Assembly: GCF_020923495.1 (NCBI RefSeq)
Contig: NZ_CP064048.1
Location: forward strand, 521,501 to 585,500
Length of the DNA stretch: 64,000 bases
Source: Brevibacillus sedimenti
GTDB lineage: Bacteria > Bacillota > Bacilli > Brevibacillales > Brevibacillaceae
Reading direction: 5' to 3'
The notes under the pieces are model-generated. The model worked only from the letters and a program-made list of their open reading frames with translations. It did not search any database and was not told the DNA's origin. Below, one piece after another: positions 52,787 through 61,700 of the stretch; position 1 is the stretch's first letter; the number at the start of each line of letters is the position of its first letter. A program made the translations under genes and the position numbers.

Positions 52787-53455
52787 CTAGCGGTTGGCGA
52801 TACCGTACAGGAGCATGTCCACGGTGAGGGCGATCTGTTCCTCTTCGGAGCGCTTGGCGTATTCCTCCGGCTCCGTCACGTGCTTGAACAGGATCATCCC
52901 AAGCAGCGAAGAGAGCATCATGCGAAACACCGCCTCCGTCGGCAGTGGGCGCAGTTCGCCTGCTTCCTTGCGCTCCTCGATCAGTTTCGCCGCCAGCCGC
53001 TTCATCTCCTGAAAGACCGTCGATAGCATCGCTTCGCGGATTTCCTCGTGGAAAAACGCCTCCTGCAGGAGAATCCGGACGTGCTTTTCATTGGCCCCAA
53101 TCAATTCCAGCCGGTTCCGGTACAGCTCGGTGAGCACCTCGGCCAGCGGCTTTTTCGCCTGCTCCTGAAAAATGACGCGCACGTCCTTCAAAATGAACGG
53201 GGCGGCAAACTTGACCAGCACAGGGGCCACCAGGGCCAGCAACAGGTCTTTTTTGGACTTGTAGTGGCGGAAGATGGTGCCCTCCGCCACTCCCGCCTCT
53301 TTGGCGATTTCAGCTGTCGAGCTGGCATGAAACCCTTTGGCGGCAAACAGCTTGAGCGACGCCTGCAGGATGCGGCGCTGCTTCTCCGTCATTTCGCTCT
53401 CGTCTTTCAATTCCTCGACAAACTGCATCAGGCTTTCTTCAAACGATCGGCTCAT
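52787..53455 (-). CDS. TetR-family regulator of the ABC exporter operon
   Basis: This 222-residue protein has an N-terminal TetR HTH (RRILQASLKLFAAKGFHASSTAEIAKEAGVAEGTIFRHYKSKKDLL) and an all-helical ligand domain. ATG 53455 is the likely start (AGGAG, AAGGAT upstream). It is the last gene of the operon adaptor-ATPase-permease-tetR. Two related palindromes in front of the adaptor gene are its likely operators, giving negative feedback. The inducer is unknown. Confidence 0.88.
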   Translation of the reverse strand: MSRSFEESLMQFVEELKDESEMTEKQRRILQASLKLFAAKGFHASSTAEIAKEAGVAEGTIFRHYKSKKDLLLALVAPVLVKFAAPFILKDVRVIFQEQAKKPLAEVLTELYRNRLELIGANEKHVRILLQEAFFHEEIREAMLSTVFQEMKRLAAKLIEERKEAGELRPLPTEAVFRMMLSSLLGMILFKHVTEPEEYAKRSEEEQIALTVDMLLYGIANR

Positions 53456-53498
53456 ATCCTTGCAAACGCTCCTCCATCCGAGCTTCACATGCGCCGTG

Positions 53499-54638
53499 TC
53501 ACTCGATCTTCTTGCGGAACCGCAGCATGGCGACCGTCAGGATCAGCAGGAAAAACACTGCCATTCCCAACGTGTCCTGCCACAGGGCGGACAGGTCTAC
53601 CCCTTTTAAAAAGATACCCCTGAGAATTTCCAAAAAATAAGTCAAGGGGACAATCCCGCCTAACCATTGTATCACGAGCGGCATCGTTTCGCGCGGGAAC
53701 ATGAACCCGGACAGCAGCACGCTGGGCAAAATGAAGGCAAACGCGATCTGCATCGCCTGCAGTTGGGTACGGGACACCGTGGAGATGAAAATGCCGAGCG
53801 TCAGCGTGGTGACCAAAAACAGCACCGACAAGGCGATCAGAAGCGGCACGCTGCCTTTCACCGGAACGCCGAACCACCAGCTTCCCAAGAGCAGGACGAG
53901 GCAAAACGAGAAGAAGCCGATGCAGACGTAGGGCGTGATTTTGCCGAGCAAAAGCTCCAGCGGCCGGATCGGGGTGACGATCAGCTGCTCCATCGTTCCC
54001 CGCTCTTTTTCCCGCACCAGCGAAAATGCGGTCAGGATCATCGTCACGTTCTGCATGATCAGGCCGATCAGGCCGGGAATGTTGAACACGATGCTCTCCA
54101 TGTTGGGATTGAACAGCACGCGCGCGTCCAGTTCGATGCTTGGTTCGAAGCGGCCCATCCCCTCTTTTTCCATCCGCTCCTGCACCAGGGTGACGGCCCG
54201 GTTCTGCACGATCAGCTGCGCGTTGGACAAGGCAGTCCGGGCGATGTTGGGATCGGAGCCGTCGATCAGCATCTGCACCGCTGCCGGTTCGCCGCGGTCG
54301 CGCTTGCGGGCGTAGTCGGGCGGGATGACCAAGGCCACGTCCGCGCTGCCGTCGTCCAGCATCGCTTCGATCTGCGCATACCCGCCGACGTGGGCGACCA
54401 CCTGAAACACCCGCGTGTTTTCCAGGTTGGCCGCCAGTTCCCGGCTGTAGGGCGAGGCGCTTTGATCCCACACGACCGTCTTGATGTCGTTGACGTCCGT
54501 ATTGACGGCGTAGCCGAACAAAAACAGCATCATCAGCGGCATCGCCAGCGCGATGGCAAGGCTGGGCCGATCCCGCCTGATCTGGATCACTTCCTTTTTC
54601 ACCACCGACCAGTACCGCGCCCAGGAAAACCGCTTCAT
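53499..54638 (-). CDS. ABC-2 type exporter permease (YbhR/YbhS-like)
   Basis: This 379-residue permease has one N-terminal helix (LAIALAMPLMMLFLFGYAV), a large outer domain of about 150 residues (TVVWDQSASPYSRELAANLENT, DGSADVALVIPPDYAR) and five C-terminal helices (FSLVREKERGTMEQLIVTPIRPLELLLGKI then IGFFSFCLVLLLG). This is the ABC-2/DrrB-like drug exporter pattern. It overlaps the ATPase gene by four bases. The system resembles the YbhFSR-YbhG exporter of enterobacteria. Confidence 0.9.
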   Translation of the reverse strand: MKRFSWARYWSVVKKEVIQIRRDRPSLAIALAMPLMMLFLFGYAVNTDVNDIKTVVWDQSASPYSRELAANLENTRVFQVVAHVGGYAQIEAMLDDGSADVALVIPPDYARKRDRGEPAAVQMLIDGSDPNIARTALSNAQLIVQNRAVTLVQERMEKEGMGRFEPSIELDARVLFNPNMESIVFNIPGLIGLIMQNVTMILTAFSLVREKERGTMEQLIVTPIRPLELLLGKITPYVCIGFFSFCLVLLLGSWWFGVPVKGSVPLLIALSVLFLVTTLTLGIFISTVSRTQLQAMQIAFAFILPSVLLSGFMFPRETMPLVIQWLGGIVPLTYFLEILRGIFLKGVDLSALWQDTLGMAVFFLLILTVAMLRFRKKIE

Positions 54639-55402
54639 CTGCGTTCCTCCCCTCTGCCCGCGGCTGCCTGCCGGGCTTCCTCCTCCTTGACCAGGGTGAC
54701 AAAGACGTCCTCCAGGTTGTTTGCGCCCATCCGCTCGATCAGCTCCTGCGGGGTTCCCTGGGCCAGCAGGTTGCCGAAGAAAATGAAGCCGATCCAGTCG
54801 CAGGTCTGCGCTTCGTCCATGTAGTGGGTGGTGACCAGCACGGTCATCCCCTGCTTCGCCAGGTCGTGGATCACCTCCCAGAAGATGCGGCGGGAGACCG
54901 GATCGACGCCCGCGGTCGGTTCGTCCAGAATCAGCAGCTCCGGCTGGTGCAGCAGGGCGCAGGACAGGGCCAGCCGCTGCTTCCAGCCTCCGGAGAGGGA
55001 GCCGGCCAACTGCCGCTCCCGCCCGGTCAGCCCGGCCATTTCAATCAGCTCTGCTTTGCGCCGCCTGCGCTCCTCTCTGCCCAGACGGTACACTCCGGCG
55101 TAGAAGTCGAGGTTCTCCTCCACCGTGAGATCTTCGTACAGGCTGAACTTTTGCGACATGTAGCCGATGCGCTGCTTGATCTCCTCGCTCTGCGTCATCA
55201 CGTCATAGCCGAGCACCGTTCCCCGTCCGGACGTGGGGTTTATCAGGCCGCAGAGCATCCGGATCGTGGTCGATTTGCCCGAGCCGTTGGGGCCGAGAAA
55301 GCCGTAGATGGAGCCGGTGGGAACGGACAGCGTCAGGCTGTTGACGGCGACGCGATCCTGAAAGCGCTTGGTCAACTGCTCGCATTGGATGGCGTAGTTC
55401 AT
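54635..55402 (-). CDS. ABC exporter ATPase (YbhF/DrrA-like)
   Basis: This 255-residue ABC ATPase has Walker A GPNGSGKSTTI, signature LSGGWKQRLALSCALLH, Walker B LLILDEPTAGVDPVSR and the H-loop TTHYMDEAQ. The Q-loop region IGYMSQKFSLYEDLTVEENL is of the DrrA/YbhF type. It overlaps both neighbours by four bases, showing tight coupling with the permease and the adaptor. Confidence 0.92.
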   Translation of the reverse strand: MNYAIQCEQLTKRFQDRVAVNSLTLSVPTGSIYGFLGPNGSGKSTTIRMLCGLINPTSGRGTVLGYDVMTQSEEIKQRIGYMSQKFSLYEDLTVEENLDFYAGVYRLGREERRRRKAELIEMAGLTGRERQLAGSLSGGWKQRLALSCALLHQPELLILDEPTAGVDPVSRRIFWEVIHDLAKQGMTVLVTTHYMDEAQTCDWIGFIFFGNLLAQGTPQELIERMGANNLEDVFVTLVKEEEARQAAAGRGEERR

Positions 55403-56589
55403 TGCGCGTCCTCCTTGCCGGGCAGCAGCACATCGGCGGGCATGCCCGGTTTCAGCTTGTCGAGCCCTTCGCTGATGCGGATCGTCACGGCAAACACCAG
55501 CTTGGTCCGCTCATCCGGGGTCTGCACGTTTTTCGGGGTAAACTCCGCCTTGTCGGCGACTGCGCTGATCACGCCGCGAAACGTCTCGCCCGGATACGCG
55601 TCCACCTGTATGCCCACCGTCTCGCCCGGACGCACGCGGCCCAGCTCCGCTTCCGGGATGTACACCTTCAGCTCCAGATGATCGCCCTTCCTCATCGTAA
55701 ACAGCGTCGCTCCCGGTTTTGCCACTTCCCCTTGGGTCACGGAGGAACGCAGCACGACACCGTCCTCCGGCGCGGTGATCACCGCCTTCTCCAACTGCAG
55801 CCGGGCCTGCTCCAGACGCGCCTGGGCCTGATCCCTGGCCGCCAGCAGGGCGCGAATCGCGTAATCGGTGCTCCCCTCTTTCAATTGGTCAAGCTCGGCC
55901 TGCGCACCCGCCCGCTGCGCCTGCGCCGTGCCGGTCTGGGCGACAGCGGCGGCGACGTCTTCCCGGGCGGCAGCGTACTGGGAGCGGGCCGCCTCCAGTT
56001 GAGCGGCCAACTGGTTTACCTGTGTCCGGGCCTGATTGACCGCCTCCTGCTTCGCTTCGTACTCCTGTTTCGCAATCGCTCCCCGCTCGTACAACCGGGC
56101 CGCTTCCCGCAAGCGGTTCTCCTGGTAGGCGAGCGTCTGCTTTGCCCCTTCCAGCTGCGAGGCGACCTGGTCCACCAGTTCTTTGGCCCGGTTCAGCCCG
56201 GCTTCTGCCTGTTTTTGACGCGCCTCTGCCAGCCGGATGGCGGCGTCCGCCTGGTCTACGGCGGCGATACCTCGGCGGATGGTCGAGTCGCGGCTGCCCG
56301 CCTGGGCTTCTTCCAGCCGTGCCTGGGCCTGGGCCAGCACCGCCTCCGCTTCGCGCACGCTCGCCTGATAGCTGCGCTTGTCGATCTCCGCCAGCACCTG
56401 TCCCTTTTTCACGACGGCGCCGTCGTCCACCTTGACGGCCGTCAGCAGTCCCCCCACTTCGGCGACAACAGGCAGTTCCACCGCTTCAATCGTGCCGGAG
56501 AGCGGCCATTCGCGCGGCTGAAACCATGTGCACCCCGGCAGCGCCGCGAGCGAGCCGGCCAGACAGAACAACAGAAAACGACGATACAT
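55399..56589 (-). CDS. HlyD-family adaptor lipoprotein of the ABC exporter
   Basis: This 396-residue protein has a signal ending in the lipobox LAALPGC, lipoyl half-motifs (GLLTAVKVDDGAVVKKGQVLAEID and APEDGVVLRSSVTQGEVAKPGATLF), and a long coiled coil (about residues 90-215) with many Ala-Gln-Ala repeats. ATG 56589 follows GAGGTGG and gives the lipoprotein signal. It is the first gene of the TetR-controlled operon. It resembles YbhG, but in a Gram-positive cell it would face the cell wall. Confidence 0.9.
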   Translation of the reverse strand: MYRRFLLFCLAGSLAALPGCTWFQPREWPLSGTIEAVELPVVAEVGGLLTAVKVDDGAVVKKGQVLAEIDKRSYQASVREAEAVLAQAQARLEEAQAGSRDSTIRRGIAAVDQADAAIRLAEARQKQAEAGLNRAKELVDQVASQLEGAKQTLAYQENRLREAARLYERGAIAKQEYEAKQEAVNQARTQVNQLAAQLEAARSQYAAAREDVAAAVAQTGTAQAQRAGAQAELDQLKEGSTDYAIRALLAARDQAQARLEQARLQLEKAVITAPEDGVVLRSSVTQGEVAKPGATLFTMRKGDHLELKVYIPEAELGRVRPGETVGIQVDAYPGETFRGVISAVADKAEFTPKNVQTPDERTKLVFAVTIRISEGLDKLKPGMPADVLLPGKEDAQ

Positions 56590-56613
56590 AAGACCACCTC
56601 GACCAATTTGTCG

Positions 56614-56631
56614 ATGTGAGCACTCACTCAT
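56614..56631. promoter_or_regulatory. TetR operator site 1
   Basis: ATGTGAGCACTCACTCAT is a near-palindrome 25 bases before the adaptor start and shares the ACTCACT core with the site at 56706. Confidence 0.55.
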
Positions 56632-56705
56632 TTTGCTGTCAAAAAAACTTTCTGGTGCCTGATGCAAGCGTAGTCCATTTTGACGATACCAGTGATGATG
56701 ATTAT

Positions 56706-56723
56706 AGTGAGTGATTACTCACT
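56706..56723. promoter_or_regulatory. TetR operator site 2
   Basis: AGTGAGT-GATT-ACTCACT is a perfect 18-base dyad upstream of the exporter operon. The length and symmetry suit a TetR dimer. Confidence 0.65.
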
Positions 56724-56860
56724 TTTGTGTTATGTACATTATATGTATGCTCCCGCCTCCATGTAAAGACGCTTGTAAAAAAAACCCTGGCCGGCGGCAA
56801 ATATTTGCCAGCATGCCGGGGCGGTCCGCCCGTCCCCACGATTGCCACCCCCGAACGCGC

Positions 56861-56902
56861 AAGAAAACGAGCAGGCTGCCCGCTTCAGCATGCCTGCTCG
56901 TC
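56861..56902 (-). terminator. Terminator of the amino acid permease gene
   Basis: On the minus strand ACGAGCAGGC pairs with GCCTGCTCGT, followed by TTTTCTT, just below the permease stop at 56919. Confidence 0.8.
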
Positions 56903-56918
56903 TCCGTTTGTTCCCGTA

Positions 56919-58331
56919 TTACCCCTCGCTTGTATCTCGGGCCAGCTTGCTGTGACGTCTGCCGTACGCCAGGTAGACGACGGCTCCGACAACCAGCCAG
57001 AGCAAAAATCCGATCTTGGTGCTGGAAGGCAGACTGTAAATCAAATATCCGCAAAACAGAATCGCCAGGATGGGCACCAGCGGCACCATCGGCACGCGGA
57101 ACGCTCGCCGCAGGCCGGGATTGGTCTTGCGCAGCACCATCACACCTGCAGAGACGACGATAAAGGCAAACAGCGTACCGATGTTGGTCAGTTCGGCCAG
57201 CTTGTGCAGCGGCAAAAGACCGCTGAACAGGGCGACGAGGGCGCCCACGATCATCGTGCTTTGACGGGGAACCTGCCGCTTTTCATTGACGCGGGAAAAG
57301 ACACCAGGCAGCAGTCCGTCGCGGCTCATCGCAAAAAACAGCCGGGTTTGCCCGTACATCATCACCAGCAGCACAGTGGTAATGCCCGTGATCGCGCCCA
57401 AGGAGATGAATCCGGCCACCCAATCCTGCTGCACAAACTGCATCGCAAAGGCAACCGGGTTTTTCACGTTCAGCTGATCGAACGGCACGATCCCGGTCAG
57501 CACAAGTGAGACCGCAATGTACAGAAACGTACAGATCAGCAGGGAGGCGATGATGCCAATCGGCATGTTGCGTTGAGGATTCCGCACTTCCTCTGCTGCG
57601 GTCGAGACGGCGTCAAAGCCGATGAAGGCAAAGAAGACCGTCGCCGCTCCCGTGGCCACTCCCGCGAAGCCGAACGGCATGAAGGGCGACCAATTGTCCG
57701 GCTTCACGTAGCCGACCCCCACAACCAAAAACAGCAGGATGACGGCCACTTTGATAAACACCATCAGGTTGTTAAATCTCGCTGATTCGCGTGTGCCCAT
57801 CATGAGCAGGGCGGTGATAACGCCGGTGATCAGGACGGCGGGCAGGTCGATGATCGTCCCCTTGGCCGGGTCGTACGCGCTGGTCAGTGCAGTGGGCAGA
57901 TATATGTCGAATCCGGCCAACAGCCCCTGTGCGTATCCGGACCAACCGCTCGCGACGGCGGCGGACGCTACGCCGTACTCCAGGATCAAATCCCAACCGA
58001 GAATCCACGCGACCAGTTCGCCAAAAGCGGCATAGCTGTACGTGTATGCGCTTCCGGAAACGGGTACGGTAGAGGCAAACTCAGCGTAACAAAGCGCGGC
58101 AAACACACAGGCCAGCCCCGCCAGGACAAAGGAAAGCACCAACGCGGGACCAGCGTATTTCGCGGCGGCCACACCTGTCAGTACAAAGACCCCGGTGCCG
58201 ATAATGGCCCCGATGCCCAGCATGGTGAGATCAAATGCTCCCAGTGTTTTGCGCAGCGAGCCGTGCTTGCTTTCCGTCTGCTCCAGCATCTGGGAGATCG
58301 ATTTTTTGCGTAAGAATTGACTAATGTCCAT
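56919..58331 (-). CDS. APC-family amino acid permease (YfnA/CAT-like)
   Basis: This 470-residue, about 12-helix permease has the APC core motif TLGAFDLTMLGIGAIIGTGVFVLTG, then PALVLSFVLAGLACVFAALCYAEFAS and FIGFDAVSTAAEEVRNPQRNMPIGI. These features are of the cationic amino acid transporter (CAT) subgroup. The ATG at 58331 follows GGGGGT; an in-frame ATG at 58364 is possible. It has its own SigA promoter with a stem-loop at the expected mRNA 5' end. The substrate is inferred only at class level. Confidence 0.9.
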   Translation of the reverse strand: MDISQFLRKKSISQMLEQTESKHGSLRKTLGAFDLTMLGIGAIIGTGVFVLTGVAAAKYAGPALVLSFVLAGLACVFAALCYAEFASTVPVSGSAYTYSYAAFGELVAWILGWDLILEYGVASAAVASGWSGYAQGLLAGFDIYLPTALTSAYDPAKGTIIDLPAVLITGVITALLMMGTRESARFNNLMVFIKVAVILLFLVVGVGYVKPDNWSPFMPFGFAGVATGAATVFFAFIGFDAVSTAAEEVRNPQRNMPIGIIASLLICTFLYIAVSLVLTGIVPFDQLNVKNPVAFAMQFVQQDWVAGFISLGAITGITTVLLVMMYGQTRLFFAMSRDGLLPGVFSRVNEKRQVPRQSTMIVGALVALFSGLLPLHKLAELTNIGTLFAFIVVSAGVMVLRKTNPGLRRAFRVPMVPLVPILAILFCGYLIYSLPSSTKIGFLLWLVVGAVVYLAYGRRHSKLARDTSEG

Positions 58332-58388
58332 TTTCCGTATAACCCCCGATGATTGTGTTCTCATTTACATAAGATGTGCCTGCCGCCT

Positions 58389-58449
58389 AAAAACCGGTGT
58401 CCGCACCGGAAACGCCTCTCATTATACATTGTCATATTTATCAGAACAA
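58389..58449 (-). promoter_or_regulatory. Promoter of the permease gene with 5' stem-loop
   Basis: On the minus strand TTGTTC (58449-58444), a 17-base spacer and TATAAT (58426-58421) form the promoter. The first transcribed bases make a CCGGTG-CGGA-CACCGG hairpin followed by TTTTT, either an mRNA-stabilising cap or an early attenuator. Confidence 0.65.
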
Positions 58450-58502
58450 TATTAAAATCAGAATTATATTTTTGTTATCGTTAAAAGATTTTTTTGCTAT
58501 AA

Positions 58503-58552
58503 ACAAAAACGGCCGCCGACAGACAGTTAGTCCCTTCCGAATCAGGCCGTTG
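58503..58552 (-). terminator. Second hairpin downstream of addA
   Basis: On the minus strand ACGGCC pairs with GGCCGT followed by TTTTTG, with a long loop. It is a possible back-up terminator between addA and the permease promoter. Confidence 0.4.
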
Positions 58553-58644
58553 CAAGATGCGTCTTTCTGGAGAAACGTTCCGGGATCCCTATTTGTAGCG
58601 TGCCGACAATGCTTTGCACATATACAGGTAATGGTTTCTAGGTA

Positions 58645-58684
58645 AAAAAATACATCCGGCTTCCTATTGGAAACCGGATGGTGA
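58645..58684 (-). terminator. addBA terminator
   Basis: On the minus strand CATCCGGTTTCC pairs with GGAAGCCGGATG around AATA, followed by a run of T. It lies 30 bases below the addA stop. Confidence 0.88.
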
Positions 58685-58692
58685 TTCTATTG

Positions 58693-58723
58693 ATGTCGGC
58701 TTAATGTCGGCTTAATGTCGGCT
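58693..58723. repeat. 11-base tandem repeat over the addA stop codon
   Basis: ATGTCGGCTTA occurs twice in full and once in part (58693-58703, 58704-58714, 58715-58723). The addA stop is the TAA inside the second unit. It is probably a replication-slippage product. Confidence 0.8.
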
Positions 58724-61700
58724 GTCGGGTTCGACAAGCACCTCAACCCCGCCCGCCAGCAGATACAGATAACTCTCCGCTACCTTGCGCGTCTTGAGAA
58801 TCTGTTCTACGGCGCGGACGTAGAGACGGATTTGCGCTTCGTACCGCCGTTTCATCTCGGCGATAACCGCAGGCGACGGCTCTGCCGCGATCCGGTCCGT
58901 CTTGAAATCGATCAGGACCAGTCTGCCGTTCTCCTCCTCCAGCAGACAGTCGATCACGCCTTGGACGATGACGTGCTCGTCGTCCCCGATCTCCGGATCT
59001 ACCTCATTGGCAGGCAGCGCCATCGTAAAAGGCAGTTCACGATAGACCTTGGCTGCCTGTTTCATTCGCGTTCCCAACGGAGAAGCAAAAAAGCGGGCAA
59101 GGTCGCGTGCGTTTACTGCCTCCGCCTGCTCCTCGGTCAAAAAGCGGCGCAGCACCAGCGAATCGATCTGCTGCCGGATGTCCGGCTCATCAAGTGGTCG
59201 GCGCAGGTCAAGCTGCTGCAGGACCAGGTGAGTTAGCGTCCCCAGTTCGGCGCTGGTCAGGCGATGGCGTGCGTCTTCGGCGAGAAAGCGCGGTTTCTCC
59301 GCAATCGACGGCAGCAGATAGGGAAAACCACTGCCCGTTTTGGCTCGCTGCTTCAGTTCGCTGACCGTCCACTTGGCGGCCAACCGGGATGCGGACGAAT
59401 GGGGATCGCTCCAGCCCAGTCGGCGTTCGATCAGCGTGCGCAGCGTGTCGTCGGCCGGACGCTCGGGAATCGGTTCGCGTCGGGTCAGCCGCTCCCAGAC
59501 AGAATGTCCCTCCGCCTGAGCGTCCGACTCCGCCTGCAGCCGATCCGCCAGATAAAAATGAAACGACCAGCTGGAATCGTCCGGCACCGTGCGGACCGAC
59601 ACCGGCTCACCGCCGCGTTCACGCGGGTAGTCCCTGAGCGGCGCAGCCTGAGGATGTCTGAGCAGCGCGCGGCCCACCCAATCCAGGTAGCCCTTGGCCT
59701 GAATCAAGTCTTCGTCATGCAGCCGTTCGCCATCCCCCTGTCGTCCCCAGGCGGTTACGCTTTTCCCCAGATCCTTGGCCGTGCCCACCAGCACCAGCTT
59801 TTCCCGCGCCCGCGTCAGGGCGACGTACAGCACCCGCATCTCTTCGGCCAGCATCTCCCGCCGCATCTGCTGCCGGATGCCCAGTGCCGCCAGACTGGGA
59901 TAGCGGACCTGCAGTTGCGGCTCCACCGCCATCGGTCCAAATCCGAGATCCTTGTGCAGGAGAAACGAACTTTTTACATCCATGGTGTTAAACATTTTGC
60001 CCATCCCGGCGACAAAGACAACGGGAAACTCCAGCCCCTTGCTCTTGTGAATCGTCATGATCCTCACGACGTCTTCGCTCTCCCCGATCGTTCGGGCTTC
60101 GCCCATGTCGCTGCCCGCCTCCCGCAGTCTGTCGACAAAGCGAAGAAAGCGGAACAGTCCCCGATACGAGCCCGCTTCGTACTGCCGGGCGCGGTCGTAC
60201 AGCGCGCGCAGGTTGGCCTGCCGCTGCTGTCCGTTTTCCAGGGCGGCGACGTAGTCCAGATAGCCGGTCTCCCTGTAGAGCGCGGCGATCAGTTCGGCCA
60301 GCGGTTCCCGCCGCGCCTGGGTCCGCCACCGCTTCAGGCTGCGGAAAAAGCGGTGCAGTTTTTCTTCCCACTCGCATGTAGCCGGCTGTTCTTCCACATA
60401 GCGGTGCACCGCCTGATAAAACGGCCCCGCCGGATAGCTGATGCGGATGTGAGCCAGCTGCTCTTCGCGCAGACCGACGAGCGGAGAGCGGAGCACGGCG
60501 GCAAGCGGAATATCCTGCAGCGGGTTGTCGATCACGCGCAGCAGCGAGAGCATCACTTCCACCTCGGTCGCGTCAAAGTACCCCTCGCTCTGCTCCGCGT
60601 AGACGGGAATGCCGGCGGCCCGCAGCTCTTCCATCATCGCCTCGCCCCAGCCGGAGACAGCCCGCAGCAGGATCACGATGTCCCGGTAGGCCAGAGGACG
60701 CAGCCCGCCCTCTTTTTTATCGTAGACCAACAGCGGTGCCTCTCCCTCGCCCGGCTCCATCCAGCGGCGAATCCGCCTGGCAATCAGCCTTGCTTCCAAC
60801 TGGGCCGTGCTGGCCTCTTCTGCCGCCTCTCCCGCAGGGGGCAGACCGGTCTCCTCGGCCTCAGCCTGATCCTCTGACTCTTCGGGGGCGGCCCGATCGA
60901 TCAGATGAACCTCCGGCCGCAACCGCTCCGGTTCAGATTCCGGGTAGGCGGCCCGGCAGATGAGTTCGGCGGAACGGTCGTAGTCGATCTCTCCCACTCC
61001 CGGCGACATGATCTGCCGGAACAGGAAGTTGACCGCGTCCACCACCTCCCGCCGGCTGCGGAAGTTGGCCGCCAGGTCGATTCGTTCGCCGGGACATTCG
61101 CCGATTGATCCGGATTCGTCCTCTTCCGTCGCATACGTCAGGTACTTGTCGAGAAACAGCTTCGGCTCCGCCAGCCGGAAGCGGTAAATGCTCTGCTTCA
61201 CGTCGCCTACCATAAATCGGTTGGCCGCCCCGTGTGTCTCGGCGTCGCGGGAGACCATCCGCAGAATCGTCTCCTGCACCAGATTGATATCCTGGTACTC
61301 GTCCACCAACACCTCGACAAACTGGTCGCGCAGTTGGCGGGAGACGGCGGAAGGAATTGTCTGGCCGTCCTCCGTCCGCTCCGTCAGCACCTGCAGCGCG
61401 AGATGCTCCAGGTCGCTGAAATCGACCAGCGAGCGGGCCCGCTTTTCCCGCTGAAATGCCGCTTCAAACTCGCAGACGAGCCGAGCGAGCGTCCGCATGT
61501 GCGGAGCGAGCTGGCGCAAATCTTCCAGATATTGCGCTGCTGACATGGCAAAATACTGTTCCGTAAGCTCGCCCAGCGTCTTTTTCACCTCGTTGCGCAG
61601 GTCCTGCACCTGTTCTTTGACCTCGGGGGCCGCCTCCTTCACCGAAGGCAGCCTTCCAAACGATACGGCACGCACTGCCGACTCCGCCGCTTCCCATCCC

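Noticed and set aside
59264..60877. A 537-codon plus-strand frame
   Set aside because: It is antisense to the middle of addA, with no ribosome site or motif; a GC-driven shadow.
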